Notes: a model not told the origin generated them from the sequence alone. DNA of 64,000 bases from Ricinus communis (GCF_019578655.1 NC_063265.1:20880285-20944284); one strand, 5' to 3'. Positions 1 to 13,406 are shown, counted from the stretch's first letter. Translations and numbers: made by a program.

Positions 1-108
1 TCTCGGGGTAAAGTCCTCTGCCTTTTCCTCAATTAATTGTAGTATTCTGAATTCAAAATGGGCAGAGGGTGATTGCGTTTCGTCAAGCTTTGCAGTAATC
101 ACCAGCTA
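1..108 (-). CDS. possible partial exon at left edge, unidentified
   Basis: Read on the minus strand, bases 108 to 1 form an uninterrupted frame of about 36 codons that looks protein-like (it includes EFRILQLIEEKAEDFTP) and runs off the window edge. It is preceded by TCTTACTAG, which would serve as a splice acceptor. The segment is much less AT-rich than the DNA to its right. I do not recognise the protein. A second minus-strand open frame at 149-367 lies just upstream but cannot be joined to this one with confidence. The exon could equally be chance in a short GC-richer patch. Confidence 0.22.
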
Positions 109-2740
109 GTAAGACATATCATCCATGGTACTTAATATTTTTTTATAATTAATGAGTACATAATTGGGATGAGACACTCTTTACAGCATCTTGCTGCAGC
201 AGATCAAGGATATATATCTCCAGGAACCGAATCGAGCTCATGCACGAAAAGATTCCCAGCGAGCCGAGGCTAGGCGATCCTGAAACACTACTGGCCTCCC
301 TGTAAATATGTCTAGTATGGACCATGGCTGTTCTGACCACACCAGCATTGTCCACTTCAAGAATCAATCTTCGGATGCCTAGGTGTCATGCCATGTTAAC
401 TCAGCTCCTTCAACTGAACTGAACATTGTCCAATGTTCATCATGAATCCCTTCACCCACCTACCATTATGATGACGGACCACTCCACCAGCAAAACAACC
501 CTCATTTTCCTCCGGGTTTTAACTATTCTACAATTCCTATGTAAGTTTAGTATATACACCACGATAAATAGAAAAATAACACGTGTATATACTAGTATTT
601 TACACGTGAATATTATATTTTTTGGAAAAGATGTTATATTTTTCTTATTTTCTAATAAAATGACTGATTGATTTAACAAACAAAGAATCAACTCTAACCT
701 CTCGACTAAAAGATTTATACCAAAAAAAAAAAGATAAACTAATCATCGACTTCGTGTTACACAAAAAATAATTCTTCTTGACTTTATTGGCGTAAGTTTT
801 TTAACAATATTTAACATATTAAAAATTTATCTTATTGTTGCATTATTTAAAATTTATAAACTAACAACATTTTCAATAAATTCTTAAATTATATTTTTTT
901 CTATAAAAAATTATAGTCAAAAATTAGTATTTCAAAAGGTTTCTTAATTTATAAAATAATTTAAAAATTATATTTTCTCTCTTTAAATTTAAATAAGGAG
1001 AAAATAGTTTTTAAGTACAATTAACTCTCTTACATTTAATATTCAATAAATTAATAATTTTTTTAGAAACTAACTTCAGTTTTCTTAAATAATTGAGTTT
1101 AATAAATTAATATTAAATATTTTTAATATTTATTAATTTTTTATTTATCAAATATATTAATTATTAGAGGATTGATTATATATTTTATTCCTCTCACTTA
1201 CTTTTTTCTTTAAAAAAAATTAGAATCACATTTTCTTTCTTTACTCATTTCCTTATTAATAAAAAATTAAATATAGAGTATTGTTAGAATATAGACACAT
1301 TTTAAAATAAATTAAAATAAAAAATAAATTATTTATATTCTAAAATAAGTTAAAGTAAAAAATTAATTATTTATATTTAAAAGAGAAATATATAAAAACT
1401 ATTGATGGAAATGCTTAGATACAAGTATACTTGCAAGAAGACCTTAAAATTGACTTTTTACCTAAAAAATTCCTAAATCTCACTCTAAATAAACTTTGGA
1501 CTCCCTTACAAAATAAACCTTAATATTTGAAAATACTCAAAAGGATGACATGTAATACAAAATATAATTGTTCTGAGTTTATTTTAATTATAAAATTATT
1601 TTTTTTTTATTTTCTTTCATTGATTACGTGACACTATAATGGCTTTAGTAAAAAAGAGAAGATAACGTAATAAAAATATGCATAAAAAGAGAGAGTGAGA
1701 TTTAGGATATAAAAAACTTTTTAAGACAAAAGTTAGTTTAGGATTTATGTTGTTAAGTGGGACCTGCTTCTAACTATGATAATTATAAATAATATGGCAT
1801 CCCAGTACAATTTGATGTCCCAAATATTATATATTCAAATATTATTAATAAAATCATAATATGATTATTTCATTAGAATTGGATATATTTGAGAAATAAC
1901 ATATTGAATATGTTGTTTTATATCAGCATCTTATATAAAATGACAATCTAATATGAAACATATATATTTGCTTAATGGGCAGTTTTTTTTTAATGGTTTT
2001 TATCTTTTTTATTCACTTCAATATATTATGTTACTATTGATTTATTATTTAATGTTATAGGGTTCTGCTATAGTATTATTATGACATCCTAGTATTATAA
2101 GTTTATTTTTTGATTATAGACTATTAATTAATATTATTTTAAATAATCTATTTATTTTATATGTTTCTTCTATTAATATAAATCGTCAATGAATTTATAT
2201 ACAGTTTTTAATTATTTTTATGAGTTAAGTTGTTGAATATTATAATTGTTAAGTATCAAATAAAAAAATTAATAAATAAAAATAATATCTGATCAATAAT
2301 TAAGTACTATATGTAATCGATTAATTTAGTAGCTATTCTAATGTGCTATAAATGTATAGTACTATATAATTTATAAAAATTAATTTTATTTGAATTTTAA
2401 TATTTTATATATTTTTAGAATTTACTCAGCGTCACTTTACCATTATGAGATTCATTTATATAATTTTGACTTGTATATATAATTAAAAAATATATATGAA
2501 TTAATTGATAATCTAAATTAATAGAAAAATATATATAATTAATAAATTTTTTAAGATAATACCAATTAATTGTCTATACTACAATAATGATACTGTAATA
2601 AATTTCAGCATTTAATTATGTTAATAATTATTAAAATTAAAATAATATTAATATTTATAAATTTATATAATATCATACACTTATAACACAATTCAATATT
2701 ATGTAGTGATATAGAATAGTTGATTGCTTATATAAATATA
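109..2740. other. AT-rich intergenic DNA
   Basis: After a GC-richer patch (about 150-540) the sequence becomes very AT-rich with many homopolymer runs. Only short open frames occur, with no recognisable domain, and frames on opposite strands overlap at 426-691. No gene, RNA or element boundary was recognised. Confidence 0.6.
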
Positions 2741-5700
2741 TTATATATTAACTCCGGATAAGCCAGTTGTTTAGCACCTGAGTTAATTAAATTAATGTTT
2801 TCTCCTGTAAAATTGCACCACTTTTTCTTATCTTCCTCAGGGAAACGATAAAATCATTAATGAAATCTCAAAAGTTTAGTTGTTACTTTAACCTACTTTT
2901 TGCATTTATTTATTTATTTTTCATGTTCCAAGTCGTTAAGAGTTGAAAATCAAAGACAAAGGTTAAAAGAAGAAAGAATGGTAAAGACAGGTCGATGGCA
3001 CCTTTTGTTTTTGTTTTTTGTTTGATTGATGTTGACTGAAAGGCTTTACTTGTACGAGTGAATTAATATTGTCTGCAAACCCTAGCCCTTTCAATAGTTT
3101 TTATTTTCTTGATACAGACATTTAGAAATTACACAAATCTTCTTCTTCTTCTTCTTCTTTCATTTTCTACCAATTGTGCTGAAGTGATCTATCACATATC
3201 CAATCCACTAACTTTATTTTTCTTTGGCATTTGGGTGCCAATACCTAACATCAATATTGAAACTGTTATTGAATATTATCTGTTGTGAGTTTGTCTAAAA
3301 AAAAAGAATTAAATATATTGATTTGTATTGCATGTAATGAATCTTTACATAATAGTAATTCAAGTAAATTGAAATAAATTTCAGTATCTATGGGAAATAG
3401 AAAATAAAGAGAAAATTAAGAACCCAATTCAACCTTCTTTCTTAGTCAAAGAGCATCTGTAAAGAACATATGTATTGTGAATCTCCCCTAATTTCAAACC
3501 TTTTTGAGACACTTAGTCATCATTAAATTAACCCTTGAATTAAGCTTAACAGAAAAAAAAAATTATATGTAAGCATAATTTAATTTAAAAAGAATATATA
3601 TTAAAAAATCTGATTTTAATCTCTCTTAAACTCTGTTTGGCAAAAATAGAATAAAATAACAATAAACAAATAGTAAAACTTAGAAGATAAGGTAGAGTCT
3701 TTGATTTTATTTTATTCCGAAATGATAAATTGGAAATGAAGGTTTTAGGAGGTAAAATTAATTCAACAATTTATTGGGTTTCTTAAGATTTTTAAAAATC
3801 TTACTTTTTAATTCCTCAAATAATAGCGAAGGGAGTACTAAATTTTATAATGTCCTCAAGAATATTGAGAACTTTCTAATTTCAAAATATACTATGATAT
3901 TATTGATGCTTTTAAGCCTCATTTTTCCTTCTTGGAAAAGTATTGATGGTGTAATATATTCTCAAGTAACCCTCTTTATTAAAGGTGACAAAAAGGGAAT
4001 TATTTGAGACTATCTCAATTATCCCAAAGATAAACAAAAAATTGGAACTATCTTTGCGCAAAGGATAGAACTATCTTCCTTCAACTTTTTCATAGTTTAT
4101 TTCATATTGGACACATGATCTAAATTTGGCATTTATTTTATGTTCCTTTTGCTCAATTTGCTAATTAAATTAAGTTACTTTCGGTGTCATTCTAATTTAT
4201 AAAAGAAAAAAGAATAAAAAGATAATAAGTTATACACCAAAATTGTTTATTATAAATCCAAAATCATATAGATGAGATAGTAAAAGTCTCTTCTAGCTTA
4301 ATTAAGGTATTGAATTCGAACATTGGATATGCTGCTGTGTTAAAAACTCATGAAGTTCTAATTTATCAACCGTAAGGGTTCTTCTCGACACGCTCTAAAT
4401 TAACTATATATATATATCAAAAAAATTATTTATTTTAATCGCTAATTTCCCCAATAAACTTTGGCTTACTGGCATATGACTGGACTCGTCTTTAAAACTG
4501 CAAAGTCTTGTCAGACCTAATTGACAAAAAATATAAATTGAACTAATTTGGCGCAAATTGAATTGGGTTAAATTTTCCTTTTGTTCTTTGGTAACATAAT
4601 TAACCATGACAATGAGATCATAACTTGTTCTCATGATGGATCTCAACTATAGATCTTAAATAATTCTATACTAACACAGTATGTTCTTAGATATCATTTT
4701 TCTTTCCAATTGTATAATGTTCTCTGACAATTAAGAAAATACAATTAATCATATCTTTCTTGCTAGTTCTCTTTATACATTCTGCTTGTTTTCTTGCTTT
4801 TATATTTTAGGTTCCTTCTTCTGCTTCTATATACATATAATCAGTTAAATTCTTTGAATTTTACTAAATTTCTTGTTTTATATTTCAAGACCTCATCGAT
4901 TAACATAGTTTTTTATGGCTCAATATAATCAATTAGAGCATCTTTTCTAGGCATAAGGACAACATGAAGCAATAATGGAAAACAGACAAATTCTTGACTC
5001 CATTATTTGATGAGTAGCTAGAAATATGAGATAAGCTAGCATGAATGTACTTTCTTAATCTCAGTTGTAACATCTTCATTTTCTTCCTGAAATATCAGAA
5101 AGGGAAAAAAAAAAGAAAAAAAAAATCATGGTAATGAGTTGTTTTCAAAAGTTTTGCTTCCTCAATTGGCATAGCTTCACCATTGTTTTATGATGTGAAC
5201 CAATAAGTCTAAACTCCTAAATGTTAGGACCTAAATTTTTCAGTTTTAAATCAATTCAATATGGATTCTAGTCTTGACATTAGTTGATTTGAAATGTTGA
5301 AATTAAGGTATGATTAAATTGAGATTACCTCTTTTTTTTTTTTTCAAAACAGAATGATGAATCTTTGGTTCATTAGAAAACTGTGTATAATTTAATTAAA
5401 AAAGCTAAATACAATCAAGAATTAAAAAAAAAAAATCGTTTGAACATTAAAATTTATATTTATATTTCCTATTCACATTGATATAATTCTTCTTATTTGT
5501 AATTAGTGCGCTCCACTCAGTATCTATTTTAAGTCGCAAATGAATTTTTTGATCTCTAAATGAGTCTAATTATAAAAACATCAATTTAAGAAGAAATTTC
5601 TTCTTATTAATATTTTACATTTATATTCATTTAAAAAAAAGATTTTAAATTCCATAAAGAAAATATCATCAGATAGAGATGAGTTTTGAGAAAGATACCA

Positions 5701-6558
5701 TGAATATGTTTATGAATGACTTGTATACTGTGATGGTAGCTGATCATGATCAGCAAAGTTAGGAAATTTCACAATGTCTATATTCAATTCTAATAGGTGA
5801 AAAATTGTCTTCAAGCTAAACCTGGAATATTCCTGATCTTATGATGGAACTAATTTCAATTTCTTTTCAAAATTATCCTCTGGCAATAAGTCTCTTCAAA
5901 GAAATAGGTTGACTATGCTTTGTTGTTCAAACTATAAAACCCATCTATATATCCTAACAATACAATACAATATCATAGCCCAAACATTGCCCACAAATCA
6001 CATGCATTGTTACCTTATAAAGATATATGGTTCTTTTCTGAACCCTGTAGTTTCATCATCCAAAGGACATTTTGCATTCTAAAGAATACATAATTTGAAT
6101 TTGTCTTCAACTTGAAGAGTACATAAAAATAATTTCATTTTTCAAGTATTATTATTAGAAACATCAAGGACTGCCATTATTGGTTTTCCATTACTTTCTT
6201 AGCAAAACAAAGGTGTCTATACCATATCTTCAACATTGAGTTCGTGAAATATAAAATTTTAAATTTAAGGGAAAACAATAGGATCATAAGCAAAACCAGT
6301 TGGATCTTATGGGTCCATGTTCAAGTGTAATTCAGGAAGAAATAATAGCAAATAGATGTCTCATGGAAAGAAGAAAAAAAGAAAAAAAGAAACAAATAGT
6401 AATTTAACGGTATAGAATGAGTTTCCTAAGGTCCCATTTGGTACTTCTCACAGGCATGAACTTAGCTCAAAAACATTCAGTCACAAAATGAAGCTGATAC
6501 AATTAAGGTCCACATAGTTGTGGTGGGTAGAAATTTAGTTTTTAGAGACAATCTTTTG
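2741..6558. other. intergenic DNA with promoter-like patch but no ORF
   Basis: Composition is closer to normal than to the left. Around 3,077-3,085 there is a telo-box AAACCCTAG, followed at 3,138-3,160 by a (TCT)n tract; this pairing is common in plant promoters and 5' leaders. No long reading frame follows in either direction, so it may be a non-coding transcript, a dead promoter or chance. Poly-A and poly-T runs are common. Confidence 0.4.
4268..4345 (+). repeat. dispersed repeat copy 1 (possibly SINE-like)
   Basis: This segment shares the core CTCTTCTAGCTTAATTAAGG and flanking sequence with 56,893-56,985. Both copies start with a GATGAGAT(A/G)GTAAA block and have GA(A/G)TTC(G/A)AA downstream, loosely like the A and B boxes of tRNA-derived SINEs. 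Two diverged copies in 64 kb indicate a dispersed family. The SINE reading is an inference from those box-like motifs; there is no clear poly-A tail. Confidence 0.4.
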
Positions 6559-6743
6559 CTTATCTCTTTGGTTTGATTATTGAATCTTAAAGGAATGGAT
6601 ATCTTTTATTGCATGAACAACCAAATATGTATAGTGTTCCAATTTTTTTAATCTACATCAGAATAGAACATTTCCATCTATGTGAATGGTTTTCTGACCA
6701 AACTAGAGGAGTGATTGTGATGCTGTACATGAATGAAGATCAG
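6559..6743 (+). repeat. direct duplication, copy 1
   Basis: About 185 bp that aligns with 7,502-7,704 in the same orientation. Shared blocks include CTTATCTCTTTGGTT, ATATCTTTTATTGCATGA and GATCAAACTA-like sequence. The copies have diverged by substitutions and small indels. No open reading frame is shared, so this is a non-coding duplication or a fragment of an unknown repeat. Confidence 0.6.
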
Positions 6744-6886
6744 ACTATGATACCATCAACAAATTCACAAAGAAATATTAAAAAGTAATTATAGGTTATA
6801 ACTGTTGAGTATGAATTGGTCATGAGGTGTCTAGATGTTCAAGGTAAAATCCATTTTCAGCCTTTGAATTTATAGAGTTTATTTTA

Positions 6887-7371
6887 GATTAAATTATAAA
6901 AGAAAATCATATACTTTATATTTGTTATCAAATTTAGCATATAATTTTTAAAATTTTTAAAATTTCAGCATCATACTTTAATATTAATTTCAATTTTAGC
7001 CTCCAATAAAATTATTAGATAAGTTTGCTTACGTGATATGAACTCTAGCGATGACAAAAAAAAAAAAAAAGAAACTAAGTCAATAATTCAATACTCAAAT
7101 ATTATCGTTTAAGTATATAAAATTAATGAAACTCGAAGTTTAAAGAAAAATTATGTATTTAAATGATAATACTTTAGTAATGGAATGAGTCAACAATTTA
7201 GCTCTTTTTTTTTGTCACTAAAGTTCACGACACGTCAATAAATTTGATTGATAATTTTATCAAAAAATAAAATTGTAATCAATATTAAAATATAACATTG
7301 AATTAAAAATTTAAAAATTATATATTAGATTTAATAATAAATACAAAATATAAAAATTTTATAATTAAATC
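6887..7371. mobile_element. foldback (long-TIR) non-autonomous element, Mutator-like
   Basis: The 485-bp segment folds back on itself: the left arm starting GATTAAATTATAAAA is the diverged reverse complement of the right arm ending TTTTATAATTAAATC, with about 240 bp per arm. It is flanked by a perfect 9-bp direct repeat TTTATTTTA at 6,878-6,886 and 7,372-7,380. Long terminal inverted repeats and a 9-bp target duplication are the hallmarks of Mutator-like elements. It encodes nothing. The flanks are AT-rich, so a chance 9-mer match is possible, but it sits exactly at both arm ends. Confidence 0.75.
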
Positions 7372-7501
7372 TTTATTTTATTAAATTTTAGTTTGCATTT
7401 AGTTAGAATTTATATTGGTGGTATAAAAAAATTTGATTAGTTCCATCAAAAAGAAAGGTACACCAAAACCCATTTGCAGGCTCTTGACATTGAATATTTT
7501 T

Positions 7502-7704
7502 CTTATCTCTTTGGTTGGATAGAGAACTTTAAATGAATGAATATCTTTTATTGCATGAGCAAACCTCTAGTCTTGTTGACTAGTGTTCAATTCTTTATCC
7601 AAGTCAAGGGAACATTTCCCTCAGGAATATCTACTTCAAGCTTTGCCTCTGATCAAACTAAGGGCATAATTCTGATGTTGCACAAAAAAGAATAAGAAAA
7701 TCAG
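7502..7704 (+). repeat. direct duplication, copy 2
   Basis: This is the second copy of the duplication at 6,559-6,743, about 0.95 kb downstream, with the foldback element 6,887-7,371 lying between the two copies. It is slightly longer, with insertions in the middle (around 7,565-7,590). Confidence 0.6.
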
Positions 7705-9247
7705 GCCACAATTCAGGAATCTAAAAAGGGTAAAAGAAAAACTGTAGTAGCTTATAAATCTTAGTAAATGTTTAAGAAGGGGTTTCCTAAACTATCATCA
7801 AATGATAGGAGGAAAAAACAAAATTGTGAGGAAGGGGTGAGCAGAATTGGTATAGAACTCAGTGGCTAGAATAATTTTGATTATGGCCTATGGAATTGAT
7901 ATAGAAATAGATAATGAGAGAAGAAAATTGAAATTTCATATATGGGTTTAAATTCTTTTAAATTTTAATTTCATTAAATATACATCTGAATTTTATTTCT
8001 TGATAATATTTAGATACTTAAGTATTGTATATGTAGACTTGTTGATTGAAAGTCGGATCTTAAAAAGTGTTTAAAATTTAAGCATAAAAAATAAATAAAT
8101 AAAGATATTAAAATAACTAAGATTCAAGTGTCTAGATATGTATTTTGCCAATATATAATGTATTTCTTAACATAAAACATTTTGATTCCTAAACATATTA
8201 ATTAAATACTAAAATGATTGTCATTTGCAGCTTTAATTATATGAAATATAGAGGTGGTAAACTCCACCCTTACCCTTTTATCCATCTTAATCAGTTTTTA
8301 TTATATGGGTATGAGTAGTAAATAGATAATATATAAAAATTAAATGAATTGTAAAAAGATAATAAAAATGATTCTTATTTATATAAGTTGGGTTAGATTA
8401 GATATGGATACCCATAAATGATCCTTCTCGTCAATTTTCTTTTTGGATTATTTACAAAAGTTCTCTTTTTTAAGATTTTAGTAATATTTTTACCTTCAAA
8501 CTAAATGAGTTTATATAATACAATTTTAACTTGTAAAAATATCTTTTTTATTTTAAAATACCAATAAATTTGTTAAATTCTTTTGTTTAGAAAAATGACA
8601 TGAGATGATACTGACCATTTACTAAAAAATAAAAAATACAAAAAAAATTGTATCTTTTTATACTCTTCTTTATTCGTTTTTTAAATTTTAAAACTTGTAA
8701 CCTATATTATCAATGTAATTATATTTTTTCAGTTAGTCTATATTTTTAGTTAATTAAAAGATATACTTAAGATCATGAAGCTCTAAAATTGCCACGGTGA
8801 TGTGCTTTAACCACTATTTATTTAGATATTTTTTTATATCTCACTCATTTATTAAATTAATATTATGAATAAATATCTTTTCAAATGATAACATTGAATT
8901 GTGAAGCAATTGTGACACATATTTAAAAAAAAAAAGAGAACGAATGAACTAACAAATATTTGGACCATCATGCTTACTCTTTTTTGTTACTCTCAATATT
9001 CATTATTTGAATTTTTATTTTTTGTTTTCCCTTTTCAATAGAATCATTGAATTTGGGGAAGGTTTGATTGATTAATAAGTGATTTTCATCCTTCAATTCT
9101 AAAGTTTAACTTCTTCTTTTTTTCCGTTGCTTTTAAAACTATGTTCATTTATAAATTTATATACATCATTATTCCAAAAATATTATAAATTATTAGCAAT
9201 TAAATGTGCTTCCTTTTATAAAGTATTACTTAAATTTAAAATCTTAA
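7705..9247. other. intergenic DNA, nothing recognised
   Basis: AT-rich sequence with short frames only. No coding signal, repeat unit or RNA gene was recognised on either strand. Confidence 0.5.
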
Positions 9248-9257
9248 AGTTTTGAAA

Positions 9258-9575
9258 GGATAATAATAAAATAGTTACTAAATTTTGCACTTAGTTTCAT
9301 TTGGTCACAAAATTTTAATTTATTATATTTTAATCATTCAAATTTAGTTTTAGTTATAATTTAGTCACCTTGCTAATAAGAAATTGACGTGTCATATTTT
9401 TCTTACTTAATTACACTTTTCTTATTTGTTGTTTGCTATGTGTTAATTTTTTATGTATGAAGTGACTAAATTGAAATAAAATTAAAGTTAGATGACTGAA
9501 ACGAAATAAATTAGAGTTTTATGAGTAAAATAAAACTAAGTTCAAAGTTCAGTGGTCATTTTTATCATTATCCCG
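9258..9575. mobile_element. second foldback MITE
   Basis: The left arm beginning GATAATAATAAAATAGTTACT matches the reverse complement of the right arm ending in GATAATGATAAAAATGACCACT when read inward, over about 110 bp per arm. Flanking 10-mers AGTTTTGAAA (9,248-9,257) and AGTTCTGAAA (9,576-9,585) differ by one base and look like an aged target duplication of 9-10 bp. It is non-coding, and a Mutator-like origin is the best guess. Confidence 0.6.
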
Positions 9576-9585
9576 AGTTCTGAAA

Positions 9586-12500
9586 TTGGTTTTAGTATTA
9601 GCAAGGCAAAATTCATTGATGTTTGCCACTTCTTCTTCATTTTTTTCTATTTTTCTACTTTTGTTCTTATTAAAATCTCAGTCTAACTGTTGATCATATT
9701 TTAATTTAATGATTATTTTATTTGTAACTTTAAAAAAAAAATTAGGTATAGTAGATTTTGAAAAGCCTATCCCATATAACTAAAGGTGAGCAAAAAATAG
9801 GAAAAACCAAACCGATCAGAATCAAACATCAGTTGCTTCGATCAATAGAAAGTAAATTAAAAATATTTAATAAATAAAATATATAAAGGTTAGATTTCAA
9901 TATGAAACTTAAAAAGTTTCAGTTTGACAACATTTATATCCCTAAATAAGTCTCTTTAAAGCTCATACATAAGTGTTGAGAAATATACAGTATTAAATTG
10001 TCTCAATTATAATAAAATATAATTTTATATCAGTAAAATATTAATTTATTAAAATACACAAAATATCTATAGAATCCTTTTTTACTTTAGTAAATTTTTT
10101 TTCCTACTCCATTAATACTTTCTCTCACAATGAATAAAGGTAAAATTAGAAATGAAGTAATTAATACTTCATTGATTGCTTAAAATAACATTTAATTTAA
10201 AATAAGAAAAAATTTCTTTTAAACGATACTTATTTCAAAATGGAGAAAGTAATACACTAAAATTTATAGAGGAGATAAATAGTTAAGTAGTTTAATTAAA
10301 TTTATTAAAATTTAGTTTAATAATAATTAAATAAAAATAAAATATAAAAATAAAAGGGTTCATTATACAAAATTTTTTTGAATGGAATTTATCATGTTTG
10401 TAATTCATAGAAATAAACGGTGTATTTTGATACATAATTATATTTTGATAAAAATAATTAAAAATATATAAAAATAGAGAAGATAAAAGATTTCCATAAA
10501 AAAAATTTAGGGGTTCGGATGCTTTTTTTTTTGAAAATTATTTACTGCAATAACATAAAAACAAAGCATTGAACTACATTAAAAAGCTACAAAAAGAATT
10601 TCACCAAAAAGAAAGTGGTGCTAATAATATTATAGAGATAAAATTGAGAGAAATAAAAAAAATTATATGAGTTAAATTTATTTATAATAATAACAATGGT
10701 GAAATTAAAATAATTTATCAAATTTGAGTAATAATAATAATAATATATGAATATATATATATTTAAATTTTTTATTAAAAATAATTAAATTAACACTAAT
10801 TAGATAAAATAGATGAATAAGAATTTATATAAATTTGAATATCCATATAAATTATAATAAATAAATAAGTTATTTAAGAGTCACTTTTCTCATATTCAAT
10901 CTGATGGCAAGTATACTGAAGGGCAATAAGGAAAAAGAGAAAGAGGACAAAATCAAAGTAGTCAACTGATGGTGAAACAGTAGATATTATTTCCCAAACA
11001 ACCATAAACGTAGATTGGAACACATGTCCAAACACATTTTTGAGATATGGAAAAGTTAAAAAATTCTGTGTTGCTGGCCCAGTCAGCATCATGAGGAATT
11101 CTAATGATGTAAAACTCTTTCAGTTTTAGGGCAATAAGGGAACCAAATAATTAACCTACTGTCATTAGTTTAAAACAGTGATTGCATCTGTTCATTAGTA
11201 TTAATATCAACTCATGATTCTCTATAATATTAAGGGTCACAGTTCCTTTATGATGAACTTTAAAACTAATCCACACATTTGAATTTTGATTATTTAATCA
11301 ATTTAATATTTTAATATTTTAAATGTAATTCGATAGATATCAATATTTTTTATAATATCTATTTTTTTTATTAAATATATTTATAAGTGTTGCACCGGTG
11401 TGCTCATTGATATTAAAAAATAAAATTCAGATGACTATTAGATTAAATTGAAATTAATAACATTTAAGATGTTATAAAATTATAATTCAAGTATTAAGTT
11501 AAAATTTTAAAATGAAATGACAAAAATTCACATTTTCAAAGTATGCATTCCACCTAATTCAATATGCTTGTTAAATATAATATTGGCATAACAATTAATA
11601 TTTAATCGTTGACAGTTTAAGTTTATAATTGAAAAGGCAAAAGTGCTAAGTTATTCATATCTGAGCCTCTAATTACTAGTCACTAGCTATCAACAGCTGA
11701 TTAGTATCATAATTGCAATAGGTTCTTAATAAGTTCCAACATGCAATGGAAGAATTATAAAGGGAAAAGGAAGGAAACCTAGAAAAAAACCTATCGGGGA
11801 AACCATGTCACTCTGACAAGTACTTAGATTTGGGCTTTGGGTTGGAGATGGGCATTGTCCAATACCCTAACCTGTCATGGAATTACCTTTGTGTTCAAAC
11901 ATCCATCTGGGTTGTGCCCATACATAGCAAGACAACATGAAGCTGAGCAAAGGTATCAGAAAAATTAGGTATACACATTTTTTCTTTTCTATGATAAGGT
12001 TACTGTCAAAAGTTTTTTGGTCACTGTCCTTATTGCCTATAAAAATTCATATTTTATATTACTGAAAATTTACCTTAATTGATGATACAATAATGAGAAC
12101 CAAATTTCATTTCTTAATATACAGATCTTATTCTCTTGTCTCTACAGGGCGCTAATGAAAGAACTCGCTATCTGTTGATTGTTACTGTTCAATACACACA
12201 AACAACATTCACATTCACATAGATGAGAAGTGGAATATTGAAATGACATCTCCACATATTCAAAGAAAGGAAAAAAAAAAAAAAAAGGAATATCTAATTC
12301 ATAAACTTGCCAATCCATAAGGAAACTTGAAGATGCCTGCATTATCCTGAACTCTGCCTGCACTGAATCTTCACTATAGATGATGTTTACATGATGTTAA
12401 TCCATACGACCTGAATCCCACTTCTCTATTTACCAATCAAACCATATATTTATGCACAAGCTAACATAACAGCCCCTCCTAGTGGATTTCATAAGAGAAC

Positions 12501-13280
12501 TTATTTTCTTCTTTAAGGGAAAACCGATGAGGAGTCCGAGCGTTGAACTTGTGATCTTTAACCAGAGACACGTGTCATAAAGTATATTAATCTATATGAT
12601 TTCAATTCTAATATGTGGTTTAGTCATGTATAAACGCTCACGCAAATAGTCAACACCGTGTTGTTTCAGTGTTTCACTGTGAAAGCAAAACTAATGGAGC
12701 TAACACATATATTCTTTGGGGAAAGCTACAGCAGACAATTGTTTACCATCCTTATTATTTTGGGTATCTTTCATTTCAGTCCTTTTCAAGCTTTCTAGAC
12801 AAGCCTTTTGTTATCTTATGTTCCAAGTAAAGAATCAAGATCACCCTCCCCTAGGCTTTTCGTTTGTTTTGTAAATCTTTTGAGCTGGAAAAAACCAAGC
12901 CGCGTTCTCAATCAGTTTCAGATACTTTCTTTTATCAATGGGCTCTAGCATACTTTTACAGAATAGGCACATAAGTAGCTAGTAAGATCAAACAGAAGGC
13001 TAAAAGGTGTCAATACCTTTTGAAATAAAGCCTAAGAGCTATCTTTAAGAAGTTCCTGCCCAATTTCAAACACCTAAATATCAACTTGATGAGTTCATAA
13101 CCCAAAATTGATGAGACTCGCATTTGAACAGGGTTTGGATTAGCTTTCTAGACTTACAAACATGGAATATTTAATAACTGACCCCAGAAAAAGCAACCTT
13201 TTGCAGGAATCAATTGGTGACAACTTAGAGTGGAAGCCTACTCATCAAATTTCTCTAACTATTGATTTAGAGGATGGTGC
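9586..13280. other. intergenic DNA upstream of CYSTM gene
   Basis: AT-rich to about 11.1 kb, then more balanced toward the CYSTM gene. Only short frames occur, none with a recognisable domain. A perfect G-box palindrome is at 12,567-12,576. The section nearest the gene (12.4-13.3 kb) probably contains its upstream control region. Confidence 0.5.
12567..12576. promoter_or_regulatory. G-box / ABRE palindrome
   Basis: GACACGTGTC is a perfect 10-bp palindrome with the CACGTG core bound by plant bZIP and bHLH factors. It lies about 830 bp upstream of the CYSTM start codon. Many CYSTM genes are stress-induced, so a role in that gene is plausible, but distance and single occurrence leave this unproven. 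Confidence 0.35.
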
Positions 13281-13288
13281 ATGAATGT

Positions 13289-13299
13289 TTATATATATA
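13289..13299 (+). promoter_or_regulatory. TATA box of the CYSTM gene
   Basis: TTATATATATA lies 108 bp before the CYSTM start codon in otherwise balanced sequence. This leaves room for a leader of roughly 75-85 bases. It is the only strong TATA-like element immediately upstream. Confidence 0.5.
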
Positions 13300-13406
13300 C
13301 AAGTGCATTTACATCCTAGTTTAAGCATCTTTGCCACAGGGAATATAACAGTTGCTTAAAGGAACAGACAGGACTAGGTTCAAGATTTGTCTGTTTCTTC
13401 TCCAAA

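Noticed and set aside
426..691. Opposed open frames of about 80 codons
   Set aside because: They overlap each other on opposite strands, run into AT-rich low-complexity sequence and show no domain or splice context.
3774..4007. 77-codon plus-strand frame with hydrophobic stretch
   Set aside because: Hydrophobic residues are expected from T-rich DNA; there is no family resemblance and no promoter context.
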